Below, piece after piece: positions 51,831 through 64,000 of a stretch of 64,000 bases of DNA. Position 1 is the stretch's first letter, and the number at the start of each line of letters is the position of its first letter. The stretch lies in the NCBI GenBank assembly GCA_039602395.1, contig JBCNJP010000017.1, forward strand, positions 90,222,182-90,286,181, read 5' to 3'. Under the pieces are notes generated by a model. That model had not been told where the DNA came from. It made no database searches and worked only from the letters and a program-made list of their open reading frames with translations. This stretch comes from Deinandra increscens subsp. villosa (taxonomy: Eukaryota > Streptophyta > Magnoliopsida > Asterales > Asteraceae). The position numbers and the translations under genes are program-made.

Positions 51831-54465
51831 GTCACACCCCCAAAATCCACCTACGGAGTATCACCACATTGGAGGCTTGACCGACCAGGATCTCAGTCAT
51901 CAGACACACATAACAGTCTATATGCAGTTTTAAAACACTTGAAACCAAGTTTAACAGTCCAGAGTTTTAACAACATTTTCAATTTTTTGCAGAAGCGAAT
52001 AAAAAACATACCAAGTTAGAAAAAATTACGCCCAAGGTGACAAATGAAAATAAAAGTTTAACAAACCATGCATTCGATAATCAAAATAAGATCCTAAGGT
52101 GCTCCTTAGCTCTCCTAAGGAATTGAGAAGAAACATGTAAAAAGTGTTAACGTGGGGTTGGTGATTTCACGGAGTTAAGAAAGCATATAAATAACATTTA
52201 TCTAAAAACAGTAAATTAAACGGTTATCCTCAACGAGGCCTAACCACAACAAGAATCAAACATCCTGTATGAAAAACAGTTCTGTATATTTTATATACTT
52301 TGGATAGCTAGTCCAGTTATTTGTAACCCCATAGGATCCGTGTCCGCAAATCTGACAGTTTATGACTTTGCCTTCCAGCCATGCTATAATGTCGAGCATG
52401 ACTAACAATTAGGTTTGCCTTCCAGCCATGCTATAATGTCGAGCATGACTAACAATTAGGATAACATAATACCACTTCTTCACTCCCGAAGGAAGTAAGG
52501 CTAGAGCGACAAGCCGAGACAGGTTTGTCAAGCCTAATAGACTGTTTCATATTTCCCTATTATCTACCCGATACTAATGGTACCGTAATTAGTGGAAGGA
52601 CTTATTTGGCATGTTTTCTTCTATGGTTTACAAAATAGTATATAAAATAAACGTTTGTATTTCTCAACAAGAATCTTACCACATGTCTTCTCCCCCAAAA
52701 GTGATACAAGTTAAAAAGCTAGGCCGTTAACTCACCTTGGGTGCGTAATAGTAATCCGAATAGTCAAAGCTACACAAAAGATGGTGAATCCCTCTAGACT
52801 TCACCTAAGAAACATAATAGTGTGAGTGTTTGACTGTGTTGATCGATCGTCCTGACAACGTGTGGACAATAGACAAATTGACTCGACAACAAATTGGTGA
52901 TTAGTTTAGGCTTTCTAATATTTATCCTAACATGTATAACACATATAGCATGTTATATAGCAGCAAATATCCATGCGTCATAATTTACTACAAGTTATCC
53001 CGCGTGTACGATGTAAGATCGACGGGGCGATCATACAAATTTCCACCGAGGTAGGAGACTTAGGACTTGTACACACGTATAACCCATAATTAATTTGACC
53101 TAAGGCCCGTAAACAAATAAAAAAGTATTCAAGAGTTGATACACATGCGTCACATGAATATTAATTTCTCAGGAAAATATATATTTATCACGTATAAGCT
53201 AAGATCATGTCAAACCACATTGTTATCAAAAGTTAAGTCACATGGATTCACGTTTAGCATAATTCAAGTCATACCAAGTGTTCACAATCGCATTCATGTA
53301 CGTTACATTGACCTACTATTACGTTTTGTGTGATAAATTCACATAAATAATTTAAATAAATTATTTCTCATGCAATCAACCATCAAGTTTACAACTTTAT
53401 AATCCTTCATGCATCCCTTAACATCAATCATGGAACTTTATCATAGATCCATCACCAATCAACCACCTTTATCCTACATCTATCATGCATGATCATCAAA
53501 GTCGAGTTTTTATTAAAGATCTTACGTAAAATTACCAACTTTATCGCATATGAACCCTAGATCTAGCTATCAAGCATCCAGGATAAGAATCACACGTATA
53601 TATCGAATTTTTAATAGCATTCAAGCTTCTAAACCCTAGATCTATGCATGGATCATCATATTCATCATAAAGTTCATTTTTTTTGCTTCAAAGATGCAAA
53701 CTAAATCATCACACACCCTAGATCTATGCATGAGAGCTTCATATCATCATCAAGTCATCCTAGATCTAACTTAAAAATCAAAGATTTAAGCTTTTTTAAC
53801 CAGAAAAAAGCATGAAACAACACACCGATGATCTATGATGAAACTAGGATGAAATAAGACTTGGATCTTCAAAGGAAATCAACAAAAAATGAAGAATCTT
53901 GGTCCAAGAACTCAAGAACGGCAAGTTAGGGATGTTTTGGTTCTGTAGGAGTTGTAAAATGAGGTTGCGGTGGATAATGGTTCTTAAATAGTGAGAAATT
54001 AGGGTTTTGCTAAATCAGGATCCCGGCGTATTGCCTAAGCCCAAAGATTGAGTTAGTTAATACGCCTAGAACTCACATCTGCAAACCCCTTTGATTTTTT
54101 GTTGACTTTTCACGTTTTTTTTATATTTTGGTCACGAATTTCAATGATTTAACTTTCCTTTATTTACCATAATTTTGATAACATCAAATCGAATAAATCA
54201 AGTATCAACATGCCATATAATAGTTTATGATCGCACAATTAAATTCACTCAACAGTTTTGCACGTAAGTTGCAACATATAACAGTTTTCAGTTAATCACC
54301 CATGTTTCGAGACTCAAACTTGTGTGTGATGTTTGTGAAGTGTTTTAAGGCTACTAGACTCCTCTAATACCTTAATTGACATACTACGCCTATGTACATG
54401 AATCTCGATTTGTCAATTTATCGATTCCCGAGGTTTGGATCCTACCCGGCGGACCAAAATGTCAC
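51831..54465 (-). mobile_element. Probable solo LTR of a gypsy element inside the LINE
   Basis: In minus orientation it starts TGTGACATTTTGG and ends GGGGGTGTGACA, so TG...CA, 2.6 kb. Its ends resemble those of the LTR at 55275-58508. The LINE frame is open on both sides, but about 20 expected codons are missing at the junction and the 5-bp flanks (GAAAC and AAATT) do not match. No gag-pol motif within; AT-rich with CATGCATGATC-like words. Confidence 0.6.
52367..52460. repeat. Tandem duplication, 47 bp
   Basis: TTTGCCTTCCAGCCATGC...CTAACAATTAGG is present twice, starts 52367 and 52414, without differences. Confidence 0.9.
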
Positions 54466-55274
54466 AAAATTAAACCCATCAGAGCCCGAAGTATTATCAC
54501 TGCCACACAACCAAACCGCTTCCTTGAGTTCTTTCTTGGAGAACGGTACAACTAGCCAAGCTCGATCAACCTCCGACAATGAGCTAATCCCCTCACAGAA
54601 TATCACAGGCCGATCCCCATTATACCCCTCAAACCTCTTTTTAAAAAACTTCCACGCCACTTTTTTTATTCTATTAGGATCCTCCACCAAATACCCATCA
54701 ACGGAAATCCTACTCATCCTGCCACTAGCCAGGTTCTGCTTAATCAGGCCATGAAAATAAGTTGAATTGGCATCCCCCTCCCACACCATTTTGAACGGGC
54801 CTTTATCTACACTTCCTCGAGCATTGAAGCTTTGAGGTTTTTGAGAGCAAATTTTTGATCAACCCACTCATTCATTTCATCAACCAACAACGGTCTAATT
54901 TCCCCCAATGCATCATACCAGTTGCAACTATCAACCAAGCAATCTTTCTACCCTTCAATAGAAGCCTTTGATTTTTTTTAATCCATCCCCTAAGAGCACT
55001 TTTTTAATGGCTCTAAGTTTGGCCATAAGGAAAACATCCGGCTCACCACATAACACAACCCCCTTAATCGCTTGTTCCACCACCCCTACCAAACCATCCA
55101 TCTTTAACCACAGGGAGAGAAAGCGGAATGGCTAGGGACCAAAATCAGCAAAAGAAAATCGCAACACCAATTCCGCATGGTCGGACCATAATCTAGGCAA
55201 GGCTGTCAAAGAAACACACGGCCATATCTCCTTGAATTTTGGGCAAACAAATATACGATTGATTTTGCTAAACG
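54466..55274 (-). pseudogene. L1-type LINE, endonuclease end and start of RT
   Basis: Continuation of the LINE at 49813-51830 beyond the inserted LTR. Near 55274-55190 it shows FSKINRIFVCPKF and LPRLWSDHAELVL, the end of an AP-type endonuclease. The RT lead-in contains DANSTYFHGLIKQ, RISVDGYLVEDP and SGSDGFNF (54789-54466). Stops and frameshifts occur between them. It is cut on the right by the LTR at 55275. Confidence 0.75.
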
Positions 55275-56803
55275 TGTCACACACCCAATTTCCACTAACG
55301 GAGTATAATCGTGTGGGGTGTCAGCAAACCAGGATCATGTCCATTAATTATACCAAACGATCATTAAATATGAAAAGATTTTTCATATATTAAAATATAA
55401 TATACATTCAGAGTTTTACAAATGAGGAAGCATAAACAAAAGATTTAGTATTTAAATAAAACATGGTCATCCGAAATAACGTATCTTGTATAAAAAACAA
55501 AACATGGTTTTAAAGGCTCATGCATGCATACTCGTGGTATTCGAACACATGCGACCTGAAATAAACATGTTTAAAGAAAAAGTGTCAACCAAAGGTTGAT
55601 GAGTTCACGCAAGTAATGTATACACAAGTGTATAGTAATGTTCCACAGATACGACAGTCTTTATCCGTAAATAGCAATGTCACATGAACACGGCAATTAT
55701 TGTTCATAAATAAAAAAGTAAGAATTAAAGCATAATCCATATCGTAGGTAGCTTGCCTATTCTCATGTCACTAAATGGCTCGTAACTGAAGCTGACTAAT
55801 GCACATAGGTATAACCTACGCGTTTTGCCTTCCCCGTGCCCACCAGAGCAACGGTATGTTTAGGCTGACATTGTTCTCAGTCCAACCGCCAATCGGGTGG
55901 TGCATCTCGTGCCCGCTGAGTGGGGTTTGTCAAACCCCAGTAGTACTACTCAATATCACCTCGCTATTTCACTATTAACAGTTCGAATTTGTAAGGACTT
56001 AAGTTGGTGTAACATTCTAGTGAACATGCGATATATAGTTGCATTATCTTTAATCTTGAAGCAAACAGTTAATCAATGCACGTTACCATCTCAAACCGGA
56101 TGTAACGTAAATAGAGTGGTGAACTCACCTTAGAGTGCGCTACAACAAAATAATCAAGCGCTGAGGTTTTATGAATCTACTGATCACCTAACGAGCATGT
56201 ATTTGTAAGTGCATGTCTAAATTCAACGACAAAACCTATACGACAATGTTTGGCAATTATGCCATTGGCTCTAAGTGTGTGTGAGATAGCAGTGTATGAA
56301 CACCTAGACTAACCCGAACCGACCCCGACGACACTTCCTAAGTAATATTAATACTTTGTGTCGTTTAATTTGGTGTGTGCATAAAATTTTAAAATGCCAC
56401 AGTAACACCAAAGATGTTCGATTCATTTAACGACTGCTCCCCAACAATCATAAAAAATAACTTATCCAAAATAACAATTATTCTTTTAATAAATGAATCG
56501 TTTTAACATACGTTTATATTTTTCCCAAAAGTACGTACGACTAGAATTTTAGGTAAAATATACATTTCATAAAATATATATTTATCGAGGTTTTCTAGGA
56601 AAACAATGAATAACATCACAACTCGTCCAATTTTCCAAACGAGTACTAGTTTGACCAACGGACATAGCATATCATTAAGAATTTGGTGAAATAAACATAT
56701 ATCTTCACGGCTATTAACGATGGACAATTTTTTTTATAGTGTTTAACGTTAGTAAAGTTCAGAAAATCCCGTTTGGTCGACGTGTCTGATATTCAAAGCA
56801 TAG

Positions 56804-57045
56804 GGTTTATTTTTAACGCGTTCCTCGACATTTTAGATCATCAATCATATATGATTTGGGAGCGCATTAGTCTGCCACATCATTAAAAAAGAAAAAAATA
56901 CGCAGGTCCCAAGTGTCGAAATAGGGGTTAATTTTTAACGCGTTCCTCGACATTTTAGATCATCAATCAAATATGATTTGGGAGTGCATTAGGCTGCCAC
57001 ATCATTAAAAAAGAAAAAAATACGCAGGTCCCAAGGGTCGAACTC
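56804..57045. repeat. Tandem duplication, 122 bp
   Basis: TTTTTAACGCGTTCCTCGACATTTTAGATCATCAATC...ACGCAGGTCCCAAG(T/G)GTCGAA occurs at about 56808-56920 and 56930-57042 with a few substitutions. The second unit runs into the tRNA-like module. Confidence 0.85.
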
Positions 57046-57092
57046 AAAACCTGGGGGTTAGGAGCCAAGGGTTTGAACCACTATGACAGATG
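57021..57092 (-). other. tRNA-like module in LTR (minus)
   Basis: Minus strand: an A-box-like ATAGTGGTTCAAACCCTTGG and a B-box-like GAGTTCGACCC in tRNA-like spacing, with an anticodon-arm-like CTCCTAACCCCCAG between. No proper acceptor stem, so not a functional tRNA. Confidence 0.5.
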
Positions 57093-57945
57093 CTTGTTAC
57101 TGAAATATTTTCCAGACGAAATCATTTTAATCAATGGAACAATCTGGCTCATCTTCTACATAAAAACCCTAGAGTTATCGCATCCGCCATTAGCAAAGCT
57201 TCAAACGAATATTACAGACACAATCGAACCAAAACCCTAAACCATTACCTTATGTCGTTAGCTCGGATCCAAGAATTGTGCTTAAACTCGTTGATCTTCA
57301 CAGCTGCGTGTAGATTGGAACTCGAAACGGGGCTGGCGGTGGCGACGGTTATCGCGTGTAGTCTTCGCAGGCGGTAGAACAACTGAGGCTGGAAAGCTCC
57401 TACTAGATGATGGCCGCCATTTGAACAAAGTGTAAGGCTCCAGTTTGTATTCGATTGAGGTCTCTGAGAGTTCACCAATGCTAGTTTTTGGGTTCTCGAT
57501 TAGATGCGGTTATGGAGGTGAGAATGATTGTAGAGGTTGCAACGATGGTGGTGATCGAGTTATTAGTGTAATGAAGGTGATCGGTTAAGTTGAATCGGGT
57601 ATCATGAGGGTGGTAGATCAAGTCACATAACCGACGGTGCGATAATACGGGAGTGAAAGCGATTAATCTCCTGTGGCTGATTAAATGATCATTCAATATC
57701 AAGCTTTAATGAATTTACATAATCAGACCCTAACCAAGTTACACTTTGGGTGGTCGGGTTTAGTTAAATACCAAAGCAGTCCCTCCAGGTTGATTAAATA
57801 GAAATGAGTTTGGGAAATTGCAAGAAAGGTCCCTAAATGTTAACAAGTGTTAACCAAACCTAATGACGTTAATGGAATGTACCCTATACTAAAACGCTAC
57901 ACGAGAATCATTTACTACATAAAACATACACCATCCCGTACGTAA

Positions 57946-57978
<33 letters not shown>

Positions 57979-58508
57979 AAATAGTATAATTAACGTATAG
58001 CGTTCAAAATGTAACCCTAATTAGCTCGCATAAGATCATGAACATGAACTCACAAATATAGATACATTTCAGTATCTCACAAACAATTATAAAATAATCT
58101 ACGTGTAAACGTACGACGTCTATTCGTAAAATCATAAGTACTTACGTGGCGTGTTGTGACATAAACTCATAAATTATAACGTATAGTTTTGCATGAAATC
58201 GAAAAATATTTAATTCACATGAAATCGTATATCATGCATATAGATCGTGTTTGTCAAATTAATTCATCGACGTCTTGACTCAAGTGTATTGTTCGTATAG
58301 TGACGGTCACACAAAACCCTAATTTATAAGGTCAATGCAAACACAAAAACGTTCACAACATATCCATAACAATTTAAGTTTATGTTAAATCGGGGAAATC
58401 CTCAAAAGTCGAGTTATCGCATACATGACATGCAACGTTAACTATTCTAGTTAACTAAGATAACGGAAGTTATTAACGGAGTTAAACTAGAAATTACCAG
58501 TTGTCACA

Positions 58509-58680
58509 TCATCTCCAAGTTGAAAGAATTTTCGTCCCGAAAATTAAGGTAGACGAAAATTAAGGTAATGCTTGAGGTGTGCTGACTAGTTGACTAGGAT
58601 GAAGGAAAAGGGGAAAGAAAATTTCCAATTATGACATCATCCCCAAGTTGAAAAGAAATTTCGTCCCGAAATTTAAATCA
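58509..58680 (-). promoter_or_regulatory. Duplicated hairpin/polypurine region before the LTR
   Basis: Two hairpins, AATTTTCG-TCC-CGAAAATT at 58527-58545 and AAATTTCG-TCC-CGAAATTT at 58656-58674 (plus view), each followed on the minus strand by CAACTTGG(A/G)GATGATGT. The arrangement equals the pol-end/PPT region of the Tekay element at 35449-35485, here present twice. Confidence 0.65.
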
Positions 58681-61600
58681 CTAATAAATAACAGTACGTA
58701 TCGAGGAATTTAGGTTCGATATCCCGAAAAGAGTGATGGACGCTATGTTCAAGAGTGTCTACCACATGTCGGGGAGATGTCAAATGTTTAAAGGAAAAAA
58801 ATCCAAATCGAAAGTATAGAAAGCGGTTTCTCTAATCAAGAGTTTCTACGAGAAAAGTCGACCGAGTGTATTACGGGGACAGTGTTAAGTGAGAAAGCTT
58901 AATAGAGTACGTGACAACATAAGTGTCTGAAGTCAAAACTTTACGTGACGAAGGGATCTTAATATGTCCGAGCAGCCTCCAGCTATCATACTCGATGCTA
59001 GTAGTGAAGTTTCCATTATCGTTTTCGCTTAAGGCACTCACATTCACCAACAACCCAGGTGAATTAAAGAGGGAAAAATTTGTGTTTTAGAAAGTTGTGT
59101 GTGCATCAAGTCAATTAGTGTGTTTAGTAGACCTTTTGTCTAACGAAAACGTAAATGTCTGAATTTTTCTACCATCTAACAAATAGCATGGAATTTCACA
59201 AGTCTAATTAAGTTAACATGAGGGCCCATTGATTGGTTTAGTACTTTATGGACTCATGACCAATTAAGTTCACATGATTCATAATAACATTGAATTCACA
59301 TTTCATGCAATAACGGTTCGGATAGCATAAGAGTTTCTACGGAGGCTTCCTTTAATGGTTGATACGGGCAATGCATTCTAGCATGCAATCTATCATGAAG
59401 GTTCTACCATACAATGCATAAAATTGTCCCAACATATTATATACTAGCATACGACCCTAACATGACATATCTCTAGCATATAAGTTCATAGACTAACCAA
59501 CATAACCCATACGGTGCAAAGTTAACGGGCTAACTTCACACAGTCTTGTCATTCCCACCGAGGTAGGAGACTTAGGACCTTGTATGGTGTATGGTTTCCA
59601 TAACCAATCAAGTTAATACATTCACAACATGTCATTTCCTGGTTCCTAACACGTTCCATACACATAACTAATCATGCAATTCTATGTTTAAACAAACACT
59701 TCAATAATTAATCAGTTTCTATACCCTAAACATATGATTAGATTCTCAAATTCAGCATGCATAAACACATATCTTTTGTAAACATTCCTCATGAAAAGGT
59801 CAAAAGCAAACGAACTATTTATCAAGGTTAAAACGGTTCAACAATTGATCACTGACTAAAACATATAAAAGCAAGCATATTGAGGTCCAGATGGTAATCA
59901 AATCGAGTGCTACCATTATCTTTAAAAGATAACACGTAGAAGTTTGTTTCAAAAAAATATATATTATAATAAATTTTGCTACGAATTATCCCGGTATTAA
60001 CGTAAAGGATTAGTTTCAAATTCAAACTGGGGTTCAACATCATACAACATATCATCATACACATTACCCTTTGTAAAGGTACAAAAATAAGGGCACAAGT
60101 TCAATCAAAACAAAAGTGTAAAATGGGATGTACCGATAATAGACGGTGCCCTACAGAATGGTTCATAACATCCAGTATGAGAATATCACATTTAAGACAA
60201 AGAGCGCCACTGGCTCAGTTCATGAATTCAAGTGAGTGTTGAGGTAGTAGTGTATGGTAGTTGTAACTACACATTCCAAAGTATGACATGTGACTTTAGA
60301 ATGGAACCGGTTGAGATACAAACTGAGGGGCTGTAACTGTCGTAATAGATAGTGTAGAGTTCAAAGAGAAGTATCCAACGTGCTTGATAAGATTTAGCAA
60401 GAAATTCGCATCAATAGATATCGAGATGAACGTGTCAACGGTTATACGGTTCCATAGAGTAAGCATCTCATCAAGAGGAGTCTTCATTGCTTAAGTTCAC
60501 AAACGTGTCCAATCTACTTGGTGTTCTCGCATTTCATGCGATATGAATCATTCTTTCTAGAATATTGGTTTAAATAGCGTTCGAAAATATTGCACGACAT
60601 GAACATGAATCACAAACCATCGGGATACTCAATAGTGGTTTAAGTTCTGGGCGATTGTACTTACGAATATCTGTTAGGGTTCACTGCGGGTTTACCACGA
60701 ACCAAGAGGTTAAATCAGGTGTTGTACAGAAAAGAATCAGGGGTATTCTCTTTAGTGATAGCCAGAAAGTTTATCAAAGGGACAGTCGATTCAAAAGTAG
60801 TTTTCCTTTAAAGAGAGGTCAACCTACTTCTCAACACATGCTTCTAAAAGTTGGATTTGATCATCCACTCAGGTGGTTTTCTATTCGTAAGGGAAAATCT
60901 ATGGTTTTTACAACATTGACGTTTATTATGGGTCAGAACCCACATCTAAATCGTGGTCAGGAAGTTCGTTTTAGGAGAGTTTCTTCCAGATTAGAACAAT
61001 TTGAAGGGATGGTGTTTCATTATTTCAGGTATGTCTCTCTTGATAGAAATTCATAGGAGATATCTGTAATTTCAAGGAAATTAGCTTTAAGCAGTTTTGT
61101 CGAGGACATAGTCTCGTTAGGTGGAGTTTCTCAAGATGAGGCTCTTGTGGTATGACTCTAAAGTCAACCCTTGGTCCGGTACTGGTCCCACATTTAACGT
61201 GCCACTAAGGTATATATAGGGTGTACCGCAACTAACCCACCACACTGCCAGCACCTTGAAGGCGTACCAGCTGCCTACCATTGCTAGCTATTAGTCGAAC
61301 CACATTAGATGTTTTTAACGAAAACAGAGTACGTCAAGTTTCTCCCAAACGTTGGAATGAAAGAGGGTGCGAGATTAAAACCTCATTATGTTGCGCACAA
61401 AAGGTGTAATAGTTTCCATTCCCAATACCAGTATTATACACAAGGTTTGCTACTCTAGCGATGATCGTTGAGAAGTTGACACGCACAACGTGAATATCAT
61501 AATGCTTTAGATTTCAAGACGTTCAAAATTTTAAACATGCCATAAGGTCTATGTTCAGGCTGGGGTTTCATCAATGAAAGTTTTCTGAAAAGGATGATGA

Positions 61601-62386
61601 GGATTCGTGTACCAGAAATTTTTTCGATAGTTGTTATGACAAGAACGCTAATAAATATACAAATGTATGGATAACTTGGTGTACTCAGTGCGTAAGAAGG
61701 GAAATTACAAGGTCGGTGGTACAATTATCTATACATAACAAGAAGTTCATGCTAGGTGGGTGTAAATAGAGTTTTCATAAAAGACTCTGTATTGTTACAG
61801 CGATAGAGGCACAAGGTAGTCTCATCATCAATGATATTAACTAGTTGAAATACTAACCATGAGTGTAACACTTGTTGGTTCAAGGCTTGAAAGCTTTACC
61901 AAGGCATGAAGGAATACAAAAGCGTGAGAATCAGAAATTGTTAGTTGCTAAATCATAAACGGTTTAAATCATGCAGACAAAAATCAATAGTACAGGTTCA
62001 GAAGGTCAATTGGAATAATCATTGTGTTAAAGCGGAAAGTCATTAGTTCGAAAATTATGAAGGCTTTTCACTAACATTGCTCCCATTAGAGAGAAATATG
62101 CTTGCAGTGCGGTAATCGGTTTGTGCAATCGTGACGATGTTGCTGGCAACAAGTTTTCGTTCACACAATAAAATTAGCGGTATGAATCTTTAGAGGAAAC
62201 TTCACAAGAGTGTTTTAACCAGGAAATATGTTCCAGTGTCCGCGATATATGATTTATATAATTCGCGTATCCAGTGTTGTCTGGGTTTTCGTCTGGTTAA
62301 GGTTCGTGTAAGTTGCCTCACAATCGCAAAAGTTCCAAGGATTGATGTGGTAGATAAGGTCGTAGGGGTAGAGTTACGATTCAAGA
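58681..62386 (-). mobile_element. Internal region of a long, apparently non-coding LTR element
   Basis: 3.7 kb with no recognisable gag, protease, RT or integrase on either strand. The longest frame (60655-61056, 133 codons) is basic and matches nothing I know. This fits a LARD-type derivative whose interior is unrelated or heavily decayed sequence. The AGGTAGGAGACTTAGGACCTTGTA phrase at 59560 recurs in the solo LTR (53050-53075). Confidence 0.4.
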
Positions 62387-63529
62387 TGTGACAATCGGAA
62401 ATTTCCCAAGTTAACTCCGTTAACAACTAGTGTTATATTTCGATAACGTCCGTTACATCAGTTAACTAGAATAGTTACACGAGCACTGCACATGAGTCTA
62501 GACGTCGGTCGACCAACTTGAATGCATATAATTTATAATTTTATATAAATTATATTTTATGATTTCACTAAAACGTTTTGTCATTTTATGTGGCAATTAT
62601 ATTTATTATTTTTACGTGGTATATAGGTATATATATATGCATGTCGTTCTATGATTTTATGTGACGTTCTAAGGTTTATATATATTTTTTTCTATATAAA
62701 CGTCAAAGGTTAGAAATATTTTGATATATATACTCGTTCGATCATTGCTTACATTCCTTCGGTTAACTTGGTTAGATGTCATTATTGTTTTATAAAATTT
62801 GAGGGGACCACTCTTGCTATTTCTTAAAGTTATTTCTATTTTATAAAACCTAGAGGGACCTAGGTTGTTAATACCCAAACATGCGTCCAAACCTTGTAAG
62901 ATATGGAGGGACCAAATGTGTCAAACCTTTAAACATGCTCTTGAACGGAAAATTCAATTCTCTGATCTTCAAACTGCCGTAACCGCTCATCATTAAGCTC
63001 GACCTCCTGAATCGTCACCGGTTACGTATGGTTTTACTCTAGAACTGGCATAATCGATTAACCTTAACCATTTTGCCAAAAGAAAATCCCATCGGAACTC
63101 TCAACCTCCTCCCGCTATTCCCGACCTCCGGCGAACCACTGCAATCCGGCCACCTTCTAACACCCGGCCGACTGCCACTACTGTTAACATCACCCATTCT
63201 GCATCACAGTCGGAGTTCAACGACACCACGAACACAGTAGGAGCAAAGAGTTGCAGATCCGACTCCGATCGATCGAGATCGGTTTAAACTTGTTCACCGT
63301 CATCTTCACGTTCGGGTTCGTTTCCGCATCAGAGGTAATCCTAAAACTCTTTCTAATTGATTTACAGTATCATCGTGGGATTTCCGATCACGAACCAACC
63401 CCTGTAAAAATCCCGTTTGTCATGTAATGGAGGTGGGGTGAATTAGGGTTTTAGTGAAAGTGATAAACGCGGTCTGTAATAATTATATATATTTTCCTTG
63501 TCGCAAAAAAAAACTCAACAATTGAAAGT

Positions 63530-63597
63530 GTCCTAGTGGTCAAACGCATTGGCAGGCGACGTTGGGGTCGCCGGTTCGAACCCCGGCCAAACCCCAT
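63530..63597 (+). other. tRNA-like module 1 in LTR
   Basis: TCCTAGTGGTCAAACGCATTGG resembles an A box/D arm, and GCCGGTTCGAACCCCGGC forms a T arm with a 5-bp stem and perfect B box. The acceptor ends do not pair, so a true tRNA gene is unlikely. Confidence 0.6.
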
Positions 63598-63688
63598 TCT
63601 TTTTCCTGTTTTATTTCCTGAACCCACTCAGTCTACATGTCACTGTATGGATAAAACCTTTATGATTCAAATCTATTATCAAGACAGC

Positions 63689-63757
63689 AGCCTAGCCCAA
63701 TGGTCAAGACCTTGAACTCTAAAGTACAGGTCATGGGTTCGAGCCCTGTGACCATCA
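63689..63757 (+). other. tRNA-like module 2 in LTR
   Basis: AGCCCAATGGTCAAGACCTTGAAC (A-box-like) and CATGGGTTCGAGCCCTG (B box/T arm) about 90 bp after module 1. Anticodon-stem and acceptor pairing are poor. Confidence 0.55.
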
Positions 63758-64000
63758 TTTTTATTTTTGCTGTTTTATTCTTTTAAGGGATTCAAGCTTC
63801 ATTTGGTCTAAAACCCAAAATTTCTAATTCATGTCTACTAAATCTATACTCGTGATACCCGTAGAACGTTTGTATTATGAAAACCTTACGATTTAAATGG
63901 ATCGAAATTTTACAGTCTCGTTATTAATGATAAAAATTAGTTTTAAACATATAAATATATGGTTTTTTGGACTATATTAATCCAAGTTATCGCATATTGG

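Larger units (their letters stand above)
55275..58508 (-). repeat. Long LTR (minus orientation) of a Tekay-like element
   Basis: Minus strand: starts TGTGACAACTGGTAATTTC at 58508 and ends GTGTGTGACA at 55275; 3.2 kb. Immediately outside its start is CAACTTGGAGATGATG and a hairpin like that before the Tekay LTR at 35485. It contains a 122-bp tandem duplication and a tRNA-like module. The short open frames (e.g. 55897-56133, 57090-57377) have no domains. Confidence 0.65.
62387..64000 (+). repeat. Related long LTR, plus orientation, running off the window
   Basis: Starts TGTGACAATCGGAAATTTCCCAAGTTAACTCCG, matching the first 120 bp of the LTR at 58508 (minus), including CCGTTA and AGTTAACTAGAATAGTTA. 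The bases before it do not form a polypurine tract, so it is probably the 5' LTR of a separate element that inserted here. It contains two tRNA-like modules. No gene. Confidence 0.6.

Noticed and set aside
60655..61056. 133-codon plus-strand gene
   Set aside because: Open but with no domain, TATA context or splice pattern, and within a decayed LTR element; treated as chance.
63530..63757. Genuine tRNA genes
   Set aside because: B boxes and T arms are good, but acceptor stems do not pair and the modules lie inside LTR-type repeats.

Overview
The window is a nuclear segment of a higher plant, most likely a eudicot of the daisy family (Asteraceae). The reasons are spliced genes, AT-rich spacers, a seed-type LEA gene, and repeat families I associate with Asteraceae genomes: Tat and Tekay gypsy elements, a multicopy reverse transcriptase with a C-terminal zinc knuckle, PB1-like transposon proteins and short Helitrons. 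About one clear host gene is present, a group 3 LEA / SBP65-like gene at 3469-5226. Almost everything else is mobile DNA, often nested. Positions 18164-18663 are an assembly gap of exactly 500 N.

Layout. 1-3200: spacer with a degenerate repeat array and a small foldback element. 3260-5226: LEA gene with an ABA-type promoter. 6653-17103: a nearly intact Tat-lineage gypsy element (LTRs differing by one base, 5-bp target duplication GGTGG) whose gag-pol lies on the minus strand and appears to be cut by three introns; an 883-residue, two-intron antisense gene lies on the plus strand. 17149-18163: a broken Harbinger-like element running into the gap. 18664-19630: start of a copia element. 20254-20365: one exon of an ABCC-type transporter. 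21178-24579: an R2-like non-LTR element with a 27-bp perfect target duplication and no poly(A). 25553-25860: a Harbinger-like MITE. 26900-33300: Helitrons, TA-nested foldback elements and a Pack-MULE carrying an aspartic-protease gene fragment. 33306-39684: a Tekay element with an internal deletion and a 4.2-kb LTR. 41424-42421: a TRIM with identical LTRs sitting in a LINE tail. 43231-49420: an unfamiliar 6.2-kb element, described below. 49813-55274: an L1-type LINE split by a long LTR. 55275-64000: long, largely non-coding LTR elements with tRNA-like modules.

The most unusual object is the element at 43231-49420. It holds two homologous PB1-like genes pointing inwards from opposite ends, a central multi-exon gene (FAR1-like start joined to an Athila-ORF1-like body, with two in-frame stops) and a small two-exon gene. 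Nine copies of a paired operator lie in it: two 13-bp palindromes of the form ATACGC-W-GCGTAT, always separated by exactly 6 bp. The pairs flank the promoters of the genes and are placed almost symmetrically about 180 bp inside each end. This looks like a shared binding site that could couple transcription control to transposition.

All family assignments come from reading motifs; no database search was possible.
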